Shown: positions 22,786 through 34,327, counted from the stretch's first letter. The stretch is DNA of 64,000 nt from Dugong dugon (GCA_030035585.1 CM057473.1:9412501-9476500), one strand, 5' to 3'. Made by a program: numbers and translations. Notes: generated by a model from the letters alone, not told the origin.

Positions 22786-24101
22786 TCTCCACTCTCATGC
22801 CCTCATCTGTGCCACTGGAATGTCTCCCAGGGCTGTCAAAAAGTTCACTCACAAATTACCAGAAGTATCTCTCCCTTTTCAGCAATCAGTAGGTATTTCT
22901 TGCTCCTTCTTTCCTTTCTTCTTTCTTTTATTTTTTTCTTTCCTTCCTTTTTTTTTTTTTTCTTTCTTTCCTTCTTAAACACATCTTTTTTGGAGAAGAC
23001 TGATGGACTGATTTTTTGTGTACTTAGCCTTGACATTACCTTATATTTAATATGTCATGAATGAATGAGGGACCATTTAGGACTAGAATATGCCCCTTCA
23101 GCATGCCCTAGAGGCTTAAACAGGTCTTCTGTGAGTTCAAATGGACAGCAGAGCTGACAAATGCAAACCAAAAGGACCCCTGTATTAGTCTTCAATTTTC
23201 ATAAATATTTCATGTGTTGCATGGACAAACAATGAGAATAAAAGTCAGTAACATTGATACATTTAGGCAATTTAGTTGATTTAATACTCCTTTTCCTGGA
23301 TGCCCTTGCACTCTTGAAGGCAAACTTGCCATCCATATCCTAGGGATTCGTATTTGCATTTAGAATACACATAACTAAATAATTGAGGTCCTGGAAACAG
23401 AAAAAAAATGTTAAAAGTATTGTTCATGAGCATGATGTGCTAACATTTCAAAGTTTCCAAGAAATTTCCTCAAACTATGATTCAATTGTTGCTATTTGTT
23501 TCCATTAGAACCCATTAAACTGTGATTAATGCTATCCATATGTTAATGGAAAACTCTAAAGAGTAAAGCAGACACTTAAGCAGACACAATTTTGGTTTTA
23601 CTGTGTACTCAAACATGGATTAAAACTTTAAATGCAACATTTTTGTTATTTTATTTGGAGGGAAGAGCAAAGAGGGATGGGAACAACTATAATAAAGAAG
23701 GAAGCATTACAAAAATTTCTGAAGTTGGGGATTTTTGCATTTGATACCCTGAATCCTTTTTCCAGAGCCCTCAGTGGCTATTTATTTCATTTTACCATGA
23801 AAATATTAGTATAAGAAAATCCTCAGTTAATTCAGAAAGTATTTGTCAAGGATTTCATTTGAAGTACAACAATACTCATAATGCTCACAGAAAGACTACC
23901 AGCATCAGCGAGGTACGTTTCAGTAATGTAATCAAGTCCATAGGCGGTCCTCTTGGCTTCCTGCTCTGAGTACTGACCCAGCACTTTCCCAGGAGCCTCA
24001 CCCCAGGGTCACATGACTTTTTAGCCCAGGCTATGACTCTTTAGAGAAACTGGTACTTACTTTGGTGCCTTCCCATTTTTTGTAGTATTTTTTCAAATTG
24101 G
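22786..24101. other. Unassigned, with pyrimidine tract at 22900-22977
   Basis: A TTTC/TTCC-rich low-complexity tract lies at 22900-22977. The remaining 1.1 kb shows no element or exon that I recognise. Confidence 0.6.
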
Positions 24102-24106
24102 CTAGG

Positions 24107-24647
24107 TGTGATGGTTAAGGTTGTGTGTCAACTTGGCTCAGCCATGATTCTCAGTGGATTGGCAATTATATAATGATGTAGTTTGGCAGTTATGTAATGA
24201 TGTAGTCATCCTCCATGATGTGATCTGTTGTGATCAGCCAATCAGTTGTAAGGGGAGTTTCCTCGGGAGTGTGGCCTACATCCAATATATATATGAACAT
24301 TCTGGAAAAGTTCATTTGCTTGCTCTGGATCCTGAATCTGGTTTGTCATCATCTGATCTCCAGTTCTTAGAACTTGAATCAGCAGCTTGCCGTCTTACCT
24401 GCCGATCTTGGATTTGTCAGCCTCCACAGCCAGAGGAGTGCCAGAGGAGTGCCGTCTGACCTGCTGATCTTGGATTCTTTAGCATTGGCATCTACGTAAG
24501 TCAAGAGAACCCTCCAGCCTGATACCTGACCCATGGACTTGGAACTTTCCAGCATCTACAATGGTTTGAGCCATTTCCTTGAGATAAATATATATATATA
24601 TACACAAGATTTACTAGTTTTGCTTCTCTAGAGAACAGCTTCAGACA
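24107..24647 (-). mobile_element. ERVL-like (MLT2-type) solo LTR
   Basis: This is the same family as 21722-22445, inverted. It starts on the + strand with TGTGATGGTTAAGGTTGTGT and ends with TTCTCTAGAGAACAGC...CAGACA. CTAGG is duplicated exactly at 24102-24106 and 24648-24652, the 5-bp size expected for ERVL. It carries only about one to two units of the internal repeat seen in its sister copy. Confidence 0.85.
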
Positions 24648-24652
24648 CTAGG

Positions 24653-25089
24653 TAGATATTTTCCAAGATACTATCCTGTCACTAATTCTTTGGATATGAA
24701 GGACATTTTATTTTAAATGCTGAGAAGAAAAGTTGATTACCTTTATTCCAAAAGTATGTTTAGAGATGTCTCTTGGTGATATTCTGACAAAGAACATTGG
24801 GGAAATGAAAAATTAATGATCTTAAATGTGGCCAAAATTTCCCTGCTGTTTTTGGCTTTCATAGTAAGTGTCTGAATCTAAAGGGACCTATTACTTCAGT
24901 ATGAAAAAAGAAAAACATACACATGTTATATATGGTCATGGATTCACTGTGTGCATTATGTCAGGGCATAGGTGGGACAAATGTATTCGGTTATTAAAAT
25001 TCACTCTTTTGTTTCTCCACACCCTGGGGAATAACAGTGCCTTGTTTTGTTTTTTTGCTTTATTTTTCCTTCTGAGTCAGTATTTACTA
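24653..25089. other. Unassigned low-copy DNA
   Basis: Nothing is recognised apart from ordinary AT-rich sequence. Confidence 0.5.
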
Positions 25090-25285
25090 GTTCTTTCACT
25101 GGGCTGGGCACTTTACCTGGATTATTTCATTAATCCTCCCAGCAATGCTCTGAGGTAGGCATCAATGCCACCATTCTCATTACAGATGGCAGTACAGGAT
25201 TCAAGAGTTTAAATAATTTGTCCAAGGCCACATAACTGGTACTGAACCTAGTCAAATTTAGAACCTATCATTTTACCACCACTTG
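25090..25285 (-). mobile_element. MIR SINE
   Basis: GGGCTGGGCACTTTACCTGG, TTAATCCTCCCAGCAATGCT, GAGGTAGGCATCAATGCC and TTGTCCAAGGCCACATAACT form the reverse MIR order. Confidence 0.78.
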
Positions 25286-25617
25286 CACTGTTCCCCAAGC
25301 CCTCTCTGTACCGGGACTTAAAATTACCCACCTTTTCTCTTTACCGATACTCCATGGAATTCATGTTTGTTGTCATCTCCCCACTGACAGGCCAATCTTG
25401 TGGCTTCCACTAGTTATGCCACTATGGCAGCCATTACTGCCAGAGCCCCGGGGTGGAAGGAATGCTTTCCCTCTGAATGATTTCAGGTTTATACTTCTGG
25501 CTGCCCACACTTCCCACGTCTCTCCACGCAGTATGCTTTCTTCAGTTTCACCAACGCTGTTCTCACACACACGAAAACATGACAAGCTTCTCAGGACAAA
25601 TAATCAGAATATCATCA
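25286..25617. other. Unassigned, moderately GC-rich
   Basis: The stretch 25375-25560 has higher GC than its surroundings and overlapping frames of 64-96 codons on both strands. I recognise no protein and no splice-site pattern. Confidence 0.4.
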
Positions 25618-25710
25618 TTGAGTGCTTCCCACGTGACTCTATTTTATTCAACCATCGCAGCAACTCTGTAAGTTATTTCACAGACTAGGAAACAGAGGGT
25701 TAAGAGTATG
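25618..25710 (-). mobile_element. MIR fragment
   Basis: CCATCGCAGCAACTCTGTAA, TTTCACAGACTAGGAAACAG and AGGGTTAAGAG are a reverse MIR core. Confidence 0.6.
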
Positions 25711-26612
25711 ACCTTATTTCATACTCAATAAAAGTGCATCTCTGTTGACTACAGCCTGGTATTTCCTGTTGGGAATACATTTTTCAGCAGCCAGTTCTCC
25801 CAGAGGGTGAGTGCCTACCTTCCTGTGGTTCTTGTCCTCTTCAGAATTTGACACAGACTTTGTTTTCCTCAGAAGTATTCATCTTCCTATTTTAGGGACC
25901 TCCCTAGTGCTCCTAAGAAATGAACTTATAAAGATGACCCTTTGGCAGTAGAGAGAAGTCTTACACATTGTGAAAATATCTCCAACATCATAGGCTATAA
26001 CAAGACTACATTATTGTCCCAAGATGGATTTCAGGTTTTTACATTACCTTGCTCATATGGTTATCAAAACTAGGCAAATGCCTTTACTGTTGAGTCTATG
26101 CTTACCAATTAACTTTCTGATTTGTAATTTGACTTCACAAATGCTTTTAACCATGAGGTACATACCCTAATGGTGAATGATGCTAGGAACTTCAATCCCT
26201 GGAAGAGTCTAGCTTCATTGGCATTCTACCTCAGGGTTTCCAAAACATCAGTTCCACATCCTTTAGCACATTTTGCCAAATATGTAAATCACATCTTTTA
26301 TTATATATTTAACATTTCACTTTAAATTCAGTCTGACATTTTTAACTTTTCTGATTTATGAGGAAAAAAAGAGAAAGAAAACCTTAGGGCAACTGCCTAA
26401 ATCATATTTTCTTTTATATGCCAGTCACTTTTATCAAATTCATATATAATACCTAAATAAAAATTTATAAAGTATTTATTAGTGTACCATCTGAAATCAT
26501 TCCAGAAACCAACAGTTGGATGCAAAGCACATACTGCAAAACACAGTTAAAGCCTATAAATTAGTCATTAATCCCTTGCATATTGAAGCAGTGTCCCCTG
26601 GTTTTCAAAAGA
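25711..26612. other. Unassigned low-copy DNA
   Basis: No repeat or exon is recognised over about 0.9 kb. Confidence 0.5.
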
Positions 26613-27440
26613 GGCACTGATAGTTCAATGTAGAATTCTCACCTTCCATGTGGGAGAACCACCTTCTATTCCCGGCCAATGCACCTCATGCACAGTCACC
26701 AACCTGTCTGTCCATAAAGGCTTGCATGTTGCTACAGTGCTGTCATGGATTGAATTGTGTCCACCAGAAATATCTGTCAACTTAACTAGGTCATGATTCC
26801 CAGTACTGTATGATTATCTACCATTTTATCATCCGATGTGATTTCCCTATGTGTTGTAAATGCTATCACTATGATGTAATAAGATGGATTAGCGGCACTT
26901 GTATTGAGGTCTACAAGATGAGATAGTGTCTTAAGCCAACCTCTTTTGAGATATAAAAGAGAGAAGCAATCAGAGACATGTAGGAACATCACACCACCAA
27001 GAAAGCAGTGCTGGGAGCAGAGTGCATCCTTTGGACCTGAGGTTCCTGTGCAGAGAAGCTCCGAGACCAAGGGAAGATTGACGACACAGACCTTCCTCCA
27101 GAGTCAACGGAGAAAGCGTTCCCCTGGAGCTGATGCCCTGAATTTGGACTTGTAGCCTACTGGACTGTGAGGAAATAAACTTCTCTTTGTTAAAGCCAAC
27201 CACTTGTGGTATTTTTGTTATAGCAGCACTAGATGACTGAGACAAATGCTAAAAAGATTTCAGCAGAACTACCAGACTAAAATGGACTAAAAAGACAAGC
27301 CTTTAAAAAATCAGTCAGTGAAAACCCTATGGATCAAAATGGAACATTATCCGACCCACAGCCAATTGTTGGGACGGGGCAGGAGCAGGCACAGAGTCAC
27401 TATGGGTCAGGCCAAGTTGATGGCAACGAACAACAACAGT
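26613..27440 (+). mobile_element. tRNA-Gly/RTE SINE split by MaLR LTR
   Basis: The left part, 26613-26740, has a tRNA-Gly-like head (TAGTTCAATGTAGAATTCTC, a weak B box at 26662-26672, then CCGGCCAATGCACCTCATGC) and the start of an RTE-like body. The right part, 27245-27440, continues with TTTCAGCAGAACTACCAGAC and GTGAAAACCCTATGGATCA, and ends in GATGGCAACGAACAACAACA. The two parts together match 48296-48644. Confidence 0.8.
26741..27244 (+). mobile_element. ERVL-MaLR (MLT1-type) solo LTR
   Basis: The 504-bp LTR starts TGTCATGGATTGAATTGTGT and ends TTATAGCAGCACTAGATGAC...GAGACA, a typical MaLR terminus. AATAAA at 27174-27179 is the poly(A) signal. The flanks AGTGC (26736) and AATGC (27245) are a 5-bp target-site duplication with one transition. 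The 69- to 94-codon frames inside it are not genes. Confidence 0.85.
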
Positions 27441-27649
27441 TACCAAAAACCTAACAGAATCTGAACTTCCTGACTAAATTTAATTTTTGCTTCTGGAAAG
27501 CTCAGATGCAGACTGATAATCGTGATCAAGTTCAAAGTGAACAGTCATCCCTTTATGTTGTTTTTGTCTCTCCTTTTTCAATTTCATTGTCTTGTTTTCT
27601 TGCTTGGGCTTTGAAAATGTTTTCAATGTGTACACTACAGGGGAAAACC
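27441..27649. other. Unassigned low-copy DNA
   Basis: Nothing is recognised between the SINE and the next AfroSINE fragment. Confidence 0.45.
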
Positions 27650-27730
27650 GTCCTGATTTTCTTACATCCCTATAAGTCAGAATCTACTCAACAGCAACAG
27701 GTTTGGTTTTTGTTTGGGTTTATCCCTTTC
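27650..27730 (+). mobile_element. AfroSINE 3' fragment
   Basis: CCCTATAAGTCAGAATCTAC and CAACAGCAACAGGTTTGG match the 3' end of the short type. The 5' part is missing. Confidence 0.7.
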
Positions 27731-29035
27731 CAACGTAGTGCCTTTTTTTGTTTTCTCTTATAAATGTCAACTGATTTGCTATTAAATTCTACACTATCTC
27801 TAATTTCTCTGCAATTCTTCACACATATCAAATCTTTATTTTCAAAATTAATCTTTATGTTTTTATGCAAAATGAATCACTTACCTTGTGCTTTGCCAAA
27901 CTAAACCTAAACTAAAAAGAGAGCAAGCGTATATATTTCCCTTTTATTTAAAGAAGTATTCCTATCTTGATTAAGGCTATGAAAAGTAATATAAATCTAT
28001 CATGTTGAACTTTTTTTTTTTCCAATTTGAAGCATGGGTTTGTATCTCGATAACATCATCCCCCAAAATGTCCCATCATAAAAGCATTTATAATTAAATT
28101 CCCATCCTCTGGACATCTACTCTATTTTTTTTTTTAAATAATTGAGAGAACGATAGTAAATAAATTATATAAATTCTCAAATACACCCCACACACCCACA
28201 TATGTGTGTATATATACACTCATCTAAATTTCAAAATTGAAAGCTAGAATTCATGACACTATCTTGTGATTCAAGGTAATTGAATAATTACTGAAAGTAT
28301 TTGTGATCATAATTTAATAAATATTCTTAGAACACTTGCTATGAGAGTGTCATGTGTAAGATGCCATTGGCATATCACCAGGCAATAAGCTGGCTAGACA
28401 GATTTTGAAGGAGCAGAACAAAGTAACGTGAAAAATAGAACAATCCTCATTTCACGCGGGCAGGGGTGTGAGGAGGAATTGAGCTTTTTATGCTCAGTCA
28501 CTACAGCAGATTAATTGGGACTAGAGTACGCCACAGGTCAAGAACACATATCAAATGGTCAATTTCTGGGAAAAACCAAGGGTTACCATGCTAATGTCAG
28601 AAACTCTGAAATCAGGATCTGGTATGAAATCGATGTAGTAAGCAGGAATTAAAGCTAGAGCACAGGAGCTATGAATCAGTTGGCCTAATTAAAGTCCTTA
28701 TTAGGGTTTCACAATTCCAGGCTCCGACTTGGGAATGAGAAATATCCCAATAGGACCCTATGGCTACTACTTCTCAGTTCAATAGATATATTTTGAACTT
28801 TACCACTCCCTTCTTCCTTTCCTAAAATGAGTGGATTAGGTTAGGTAACTGAGATGTCTTTGATGGTTACAGAGGAAGCCCCAGTGCGAACATCAGACTC
28901 TCAATTCTGGCCAACTCCAACATTTAGACCAGTCTCAACTCCAAGGCGTATGCTGGGAGAAGGGTCTTTACTCTGTCTTCAGAGAGGCTGGGAGTTTCAA
29001 ATGTTTCAACTTCTAAAACCTGGAAACAGGTAGCA
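27731..29035. other. Unassigned low-copy DNA
   Basis: Poly(T) runs occur at 28010-28021 and 28124-28135, and a CA/TG/TA patch at 28190-28225. No gene or named repeat is seen. Confidence 0.5.
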
Positions 29036-29205
29036 AAACAAAAACCAAACCAAACCCACTGCCGTGGAGTTGATTCTGACTCACAGTGACCCTGTAGGAT
29101 AGAGTAGAACTTCCCAATAGTGTCTGCAAGGAATGGCTGGTGAATTTGAACTGACAATCTTTTGGTTAGCAGCCGAGCTCTTAACCACTGCACCACCAGG
29201 GCTCC
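29036..29205 (-). mobile_element. AfroSINE, short type
   Basis: A complete copy with tail AAAACCAAACCAAACCCACT and head ending in CCACCAGGGCTCC. Confidence 0.94.
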
Positions 29206-29705
29206 AAAACAGACACAATTCCCCTCAAATAACTCTGCCTACCAGACTTGAGATGTCTTTGCCTGGAGTTACTCCTCAATTTATCATCATTCTTTAAATT
29301 CCTGATGGTTCAGGTCAAATGTCTTGGTATTTCTTCTGGAATCTGAAAAGTTATCCCTCTACCCAGTACCCTGTTCTCTTTGTGGGCCTGGATCCCTGCC
29401 CAGAAACCTGATCCATTTAATGGGAAACCAATGCCCAGAGTATATAATTTTGCTCTTCCTTTCCATGTGCCACCCAAGACCAAGATTGTGTCTGTTAAAA
29501 ACTCTTGGCTAGTAGGGTTTCCCGTATAGACAGACCTCCCACAATCCTGACCTCACACATACAGACGAATTCAGTGACCCACCCACAGAACTGGTTGACC
29601 TACCCAGTTCTGACTTTTTCTAGGATTATAACTAAAACTTTGCTCCCCCTCTTAAAATTGCCCCAAACCACCAAGTTCTCCCTTCCAAATGACTCTCTCT
29701 GGCCA
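29206..29705. other. Unassigned, C/T-rich in its second half
   Basis: A 105-codon frame at 29505-29822 is proline- and threonine-rich because of local composition and a 36-bp repeat. I find no gene evidence. Confidence 0.45.
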
Positions 29706-29778
29706 GACCAACCAGTTTCTCTAACTCCCAGGACTTACACCAACCAACCAGTTTCTCTAACTCCCAGGACTTACACCA
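29706..29778 (+). repeat. 36-bp direct repeat, two units
   Basis: CCAGTTTCTCTAACTCCCAG followed by GACTTACACCA occurs at 29712 and 29748 with no differences visible. Confidence 0.92.
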
Positions 29779-29848
29779 CCCACTTGAAATTTCTTTATTC
29801 TCTCCCCACACAAAGGTCCTAGTATATGCTTGGTGCCAAAAGGAAGAA

Positions 29849-29887
29849 GAAACACACACACGCACACACACAAACACACACACACTC
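29849..29887. repeat. (CA)n microsatellite
   Basis: The run is made of CACACA with a few CG and AA interruptions. Confidence 0.92.
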
Positions 29888-30007
29888 GTAGACGTGTTAT
29901 TTCTAACATGTTGTCATAACCTAAAACCTTAAATGATCATTTTTTAGGAGAAATACCTTATTTTCTCATATTTTTAAAAATAAAAATAATTATATTTATT
30001 CATATAT

Positions 30008-30232
30008 AAGAAGGAGTACTGATGGTATATTGGTTAAACACTCAGCTGCTAATCGAAAGGTCAGCAGTTTCCACCCACCAGCTGTTCCTCAGGAGAGACC
30101 TGTGATCTGCTCCATAACGATATCAGCCTAGGAAACACTATAGGACAGTTCTACTCTGTCCTGTCTGTCCTACAGGGTCGTTATGAGTTGGAATCTACTC
30201 AAAAGCACACAACAACAAAAATAACAACACAT
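30008..30232 (+). mobile_element. AfroSINE, long variant
   Basis: Head GGTATATTGGTTAAACACTC, B-box region with a damaged 'ggtcagcagtttccacc', an extra middle block (GAGACCTGTGATCTGCTCC) and a tail with CAACAACAAAAATAACAAC. Confidence 0.88.
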
Positions 30233-30691
30233 ATCACATACTTTGCATTACATATTTATAATTGCATACTTCATAAATTTTCCTATTTTTATTTTAATTT
30301 CTATTTATATGTTACATAATTTATGCAATATATTTCTAATTGCATGGTTAATAAATATAAAATAATTATTTTTGGTTATTGAAACCAATTAGTTTAATGA
30401 GTAAAGTTTTCAGCTCATTTTAGAGAATGAAAACAGATGGTGTTCATCTCATTTGAAGGTTACCCTTCAGGGGAACCTTGCCACTTGTAGATTCAAGATG
30501 GCAGCTTGAGGAGTCCACATCACTAGATGGCGCCTCCTTTGAAATCCTTTGCACACCACCAGGAGCTGGCAGAGAAGGTCTCAACATCAGGTATCTGGTG
30601 ATTTTGGCTATGACTAGAATCCTCTTCGGAGAGTCTCACAAGAGGCAGTGACCCAAATAGTAAACAAATAAATAGGAAGTGTTTCTTTCTT
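30233..30691. other. Unassigned low-copy DNA
   Basis: AT-rich to 30410, then mixed. CAAGATGGCAGC at 30494 resembles a YY1 site. No gene is seen. Confidence 0.45.
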
Positions 30692-30860
30692 TGGAGCCCT
30701 GGTGGCACAGTCGTTAACAGCGCAGCTGCTAACCAAAAAGGCTGCAGTTCAAATCCACCAGCTGCTCCTTGGAAACCCTATGGAGCAGTTCTACTCTGTG
30801 CTATAGGATCGCTATGAGTTGGAATCGACTTGACAGCAACAGATTTCGTTTTGGTTATTC
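30692..30860 (+). mobile_element. AfroSINE, short type
   Basis: GGAGCCCTGGTGGCACAGTC starts a complete copy that ends in GACTTGACAGCAACAG plus a T-rich tail. Confidence 0.95.
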
Positions 30861-31045
30861 TTTCTTTCCCAGTCTTTGCAGATGTCTTAGTGAGAACACA
30901 GCATATTTCTACACCTTAATAGCTGTCTCTCTGTTAAGAGAAGCAAGGGATATACTTGGTTAAAGCTACCACCTTGCTAATTTAAAATGCAGTGCAGTTA
31001 TGTATATGTGTAACATGCATTGTATATTACTTTATTTTACATGCT

Positions 31046-31260
31046 AGATCAAGTATTTTTCTGTAAAGGAACAGATGGTATGTATGTTAGGCTGTGCAAG
31101 GCCATAAGGTCTTGCTAACAACTAATCAACTATGCAGTTGTAGCATGAAAGCAGTCACAAACAATATGGAAGCCAATGAGTGTGGCAGTGTTCCAATAAA
31201 ACTTTATTTACAAACAAAGAGGTGACCAGCCCTTGGGTTATAGTTTGCCAAGCCCTAATA
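31046..31260. mobile_element. hAT-like (Charlie-type) MER fossil
   Basis: TTTTTCTGTAAAGGAACAGA, GGCTGTGCAAGGCCATAAGG, GTGTTCCAATAAAACTTTAT and GTTATAGTTTGCCAAGCCC form a well-known mammalian non-autonomous repeat. I believe it to be a hAT-group DNA transposon but cannot name the exact family. Confidence 0.55.
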
Positions 31261-31307
31261 TAGAATATTAAATGTTCTATTATATTGTGAAGTATACAGT
31301 GTAGCAT

Positions 31308-31347
31308 ATGAGATATATATATATATATATATATATGATATATATTT
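31308..31347. repeat. (AT)n microsatellite
   Basis: There is an almost pure AT run with one interruption. Confidence 0.93.
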
Positions 31348-31414
31348 TACCAAGAAAGATCATTTAGAATGGATATATTGAATAATGTGTAATTAAATAT
31401 ATTATAACTAGCTA

Positions 31415-31632
31415 TAGGAGTCCCTAGGTGGCATAAATGGTTAAGCGCTCAACTACTAGCCTAAAGGTTGGTTGGTAGTTCGAACCCACCTCGAGGTGCC
31501 TCAGAAGACGAGGCTTGGCCATCTGCTTCCAAAAGGTCACAGCCTTGAAAATCCTGTGGAGCCCAGTTCTACTCTGCACACATGGGGTCACCAGGAGTCA
31601 GAATGGGCTTGACAGTAACTAACAACAACATA
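31415..31632 (+). mobile_element. AfroSINE, long type
   Basis: TAGGAGTCCCTAGGTGGCAT starts it, GTAGTTCGAACCCACC is the B-box region, GCTTGGCCATCTGCTTCC is the RTE-like middle and CAGTAACTAACAACAACA the tail. Confidence 0.93.
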
Positions 31633-33109
31633 ATTCGCTATGAAAAAGTGGGAATTTCTATATTCCAGGAAGTATTCTGACTAATCATAGTGTTATATAC
31701 CCTTCTAAGTTTCTTTTGTTTTCTATCTCATTGGTAGAGTAGATTAAATTCAAAGCATTTTCTTTAAAAACAAACAAATGATAAAGCGGCTATTCATTAA
31801 AGATCTTTTCATCCCTTGACAATTTAGAACGGCACAAATTCAGTGTTTCTTTTTTAAACATTAAAATTAAAAACTTGATCTAATTAGCAAATTAAATAGA
31901 TAACAATTAAAGACATTTTTCCACTTTTAGTTTTAAATGGCCTACTTCCATCTGATTTCCTCCTTTTTGAACAAAGAGGAAAAATTAATTAAATAGTGTT
32001 CAGTGGACTGACTATTAAACAAAGCACATCAGAGAGCTTCACTTAATGCAATTTAATTACAAACACAATTTGCAGTTTCTTTGTTGCTCAGTAGTCCTCA
32101 GTTTTCACAGTGCGTTCCTTCAAGTCTTCGTCTTGATTAGGAGTCCTGAGGTGTCTCTCAAAGACACCAAAATTTAAGATTATGCACACAAAAACTTCCG
32201 GTATTCATTCCCAATTATTAAATGAAAGCAGTTGACAGCTTCCTGTGACCAGAATGAGGCTGCGTAGGCATGTGGCCGCGGGTCAGGTTTTCCAGAGTAC
32301 CAGAGGGACAGGACGTGCACAGCGATTGTGCATGCAAGTCAGGGGCCCACCTAAGGTCTGCCAATCTCTCTACCTTCTAAATCCATATTAATAGGGCAAA
32401 GAGAGTTGTCGTTGTAGTGGTCTGGGAATAACCATCATAATGAGTAGCACATATTTTGGAATTCTTGCTTACTGGAATCTTCCTAGATAGAAGAGAGAGT
32501 AAATCCATCTTAAGTATCTTTTTGGTGCCAAAGTATTTTCAGAGGCGCTCATATGATTTGTCATTTTCCTGCGATTGAGAAATGTTTCCATCACCTAATC
32601 TAGATTTCCTTGGGTGAAAAAGCTGAAGATCCATTTAAGATCCTTGCCAAAATTATCCTCTCTGCCCTGAAGAGCAGTTTTATAGAATAAGAACACAATT
32701 TAATATATGGATAATGGGTTTAGCATTTATTACTACTTTTTATTCCTATAAATTGTTTCCAATAACAACCCTTTATTTTAAAACATCGCTCTTTCAAGAG
32801 AGCCTAGTTCTCTCACATCTCTCACTAAAGCTTCAAATAGCATACATATGCAAGAAACCTAAATTTTCTGAGAAATGGAGGGAGCTGGATTACAACATTC
32901 TGACCTCCAATTCTCTATGTTCTCTCCTTCTTGGAAATCAAGAGATAATTACAGATATGGCTTGTTATCACTGATGATAACCAGCCTGGTATGTAACTCA
33001 AACTAAAGACTTGAGGGTTCTCCAAGTACTCAGCTCGTCATGTGTAGTCCTGGCCACCAGGCCACTTGGTTCCATGGTTATAATAAGACTTCCAGTAAAT
33101 ATACGACTC
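31633..33109. other. Unassigned low-copy DNA, AT-rich core
   Basis: No transposon is recognised in almost 1.5 kb. The part 31840-32070 is rich in TAATTA/ATTAA motifs. A G- and C-richer island lies at 32250-32350. No exon is evident. Confidence 0.5.
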
Positions 33110-33197
33110 ATTATGATAACTCAGGAGCGGGTAGTGTTTCGTTCTGTTGTACACAGGGTCACAATGAGTCAGAACTGACTCAACAGCACCTAACAAC
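33110..33197 (+). mobile_element. RTE LINE 3' end, short
   Basis: GTAGTGTTTCGTTCTGTTGT, then ACACAGGGTCACAATGAGTC and CAACAGCACCTAACAACA match the last 85 bp of the RTE. Confidence 0.82.
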
Positions 33198-33474
33198 ATT
33201 ACTATAGTAGTGAGGAGTAGGGGGCAGGGGGCAGGGGGCTGATGTAGTCCCCAAGGAGGGCAAGCATTGTCTTGTAAAGCACTTCACACCTCTGAGCCTT
33301 CTGGAGAGTCTTCATGCAAGAGAAGTAGAGCAGGGCTATGTCTTTCACCAAGGGACACTTGTTCAGGTTAAGTGGGCCCAGGAGAATCTTAAAGTTCAAG
33401 ATTGTTAAAAGACTCTCCATGCCACGTTTCAGGGTCCCACTCTTTCCCCATCAGACTTTTACTTTGGCATAGGA
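33198..33474. other. Unassigned, with G-run cluster
   Basis: Three runs of five G separated by CA lie at about 33218-33238 and could form a G-quadruplex with neighbouring GG. Nothing else is seen. Confidence 0.5.
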
Positions 33475-33751
33475 GATGAGTCAATTAGAATATCACTATT
33501 TCACTTAACTGTCATAAAATGATGTACCTCAAACACAGCCACCAGTCATCTGTCAGTGCAGGATTGTATGTCGCTATGATACTGAACACATTTTGGCAAA
33601 GCGTCCAGACTAAGACAGATGAGGAAGAAATGCCTGGCAATCTACTTCCAAAAATTAGCCAGTGAAAACCCTATGGGTCACAACAGTCCAATCCTGTTGT
33701 GCACGGGATAGTCACGATGTGGTGGCCTACTGGACAACAGCTAACGACAAT
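33475..33751 (+). mobile_element. tRNA-Gly/RTE SINE with decayed head
   Basis: The body from 33537 (CACCAGTCATCTGTCAG, CCAGACTAAGACAGATGAGG, CCAGTGAAAACCCTATGGGT) matches 48296-48644. Upstream, GATGAGTCAATTAGAATA and ATGTACCTCAAACACAGCC look like remnants of the tRNA head, but the B-box region is gone. Confidence 0.68.
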
Positions 33752-33774
33752 AAAATTATATAACTAGATAATGA

Positions 33775-34180
33775 TTGCCTATGGCTCCTAAAGACACAAA
33801 AGTAATATGCCTCCTGACGGAAGTCATACCACCAGCTATGGAGGATACTTGCCAAAAAAAAGAACCTGAATCTGATCCAGAAAGCACAGATAAACATATT
33901 AATGACTTTACAAGATGCAATCAGAAAAATGCAGGACATAGGAAAACTCTACAGATCAAATGACCCTGTTTATTCAACAAATAATTTGCAAGGATAAAAG
34001 AATGAAAAAAAAATCCTACAGTTTAGAAGATTTAAGAGAATATATACCAGGTGCAATGTGCAAACCTTTTTTTGGAACCTGATTTAAACAAACTGGAAAA
34101 GAAAAGCAATGAAGTAGCGAGTGCAGTTGAAAAATATTTGGACATTGATTAAATAGTTGATGATATCAAAGCATTGCTTT
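33775..34180 (+). mobile_element. Old L1 (L1M) 3' UTR
   Basis: AGATAAACATATTAATGACT, AATGACCCTGTTTATTCAAC, 'ttggaacctgatttaaacaaactgg' split over 34073-34098 and 'gaaaaatatttggacattgattaaat' are the usual L1M 3' UTR landmarks. A T run at 34179 follows. Confidence 0.6.
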
Positions 34181-34327
34181 TTTTTTTTTTTAATTCTCAT
34201 TGGATTCCATTTTTTGGGTACATTGGTCAACAAAGCAAATCAAAATATTTGTGTTTTCCAAATGAGCTGATTCCAGATGATAATTTATCCTTGTCAGCAC
34301 TGGCTTTGAAAGGCCCTATATTCTACA

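Noticed and set aside
21722..24647. A provirus bounded by the two ERVL-like LTRs
   Set aside because: The LTRs are in opposite orientation, each has its own target-site duplication, and no ERV internal sequence lies between them.
29505..29822. 105-codon Pro/Thr-rich frame
   Set aside because: Its apparent internal protein repeat is the 36-bp DNA duplication, and no homologue is recognised.
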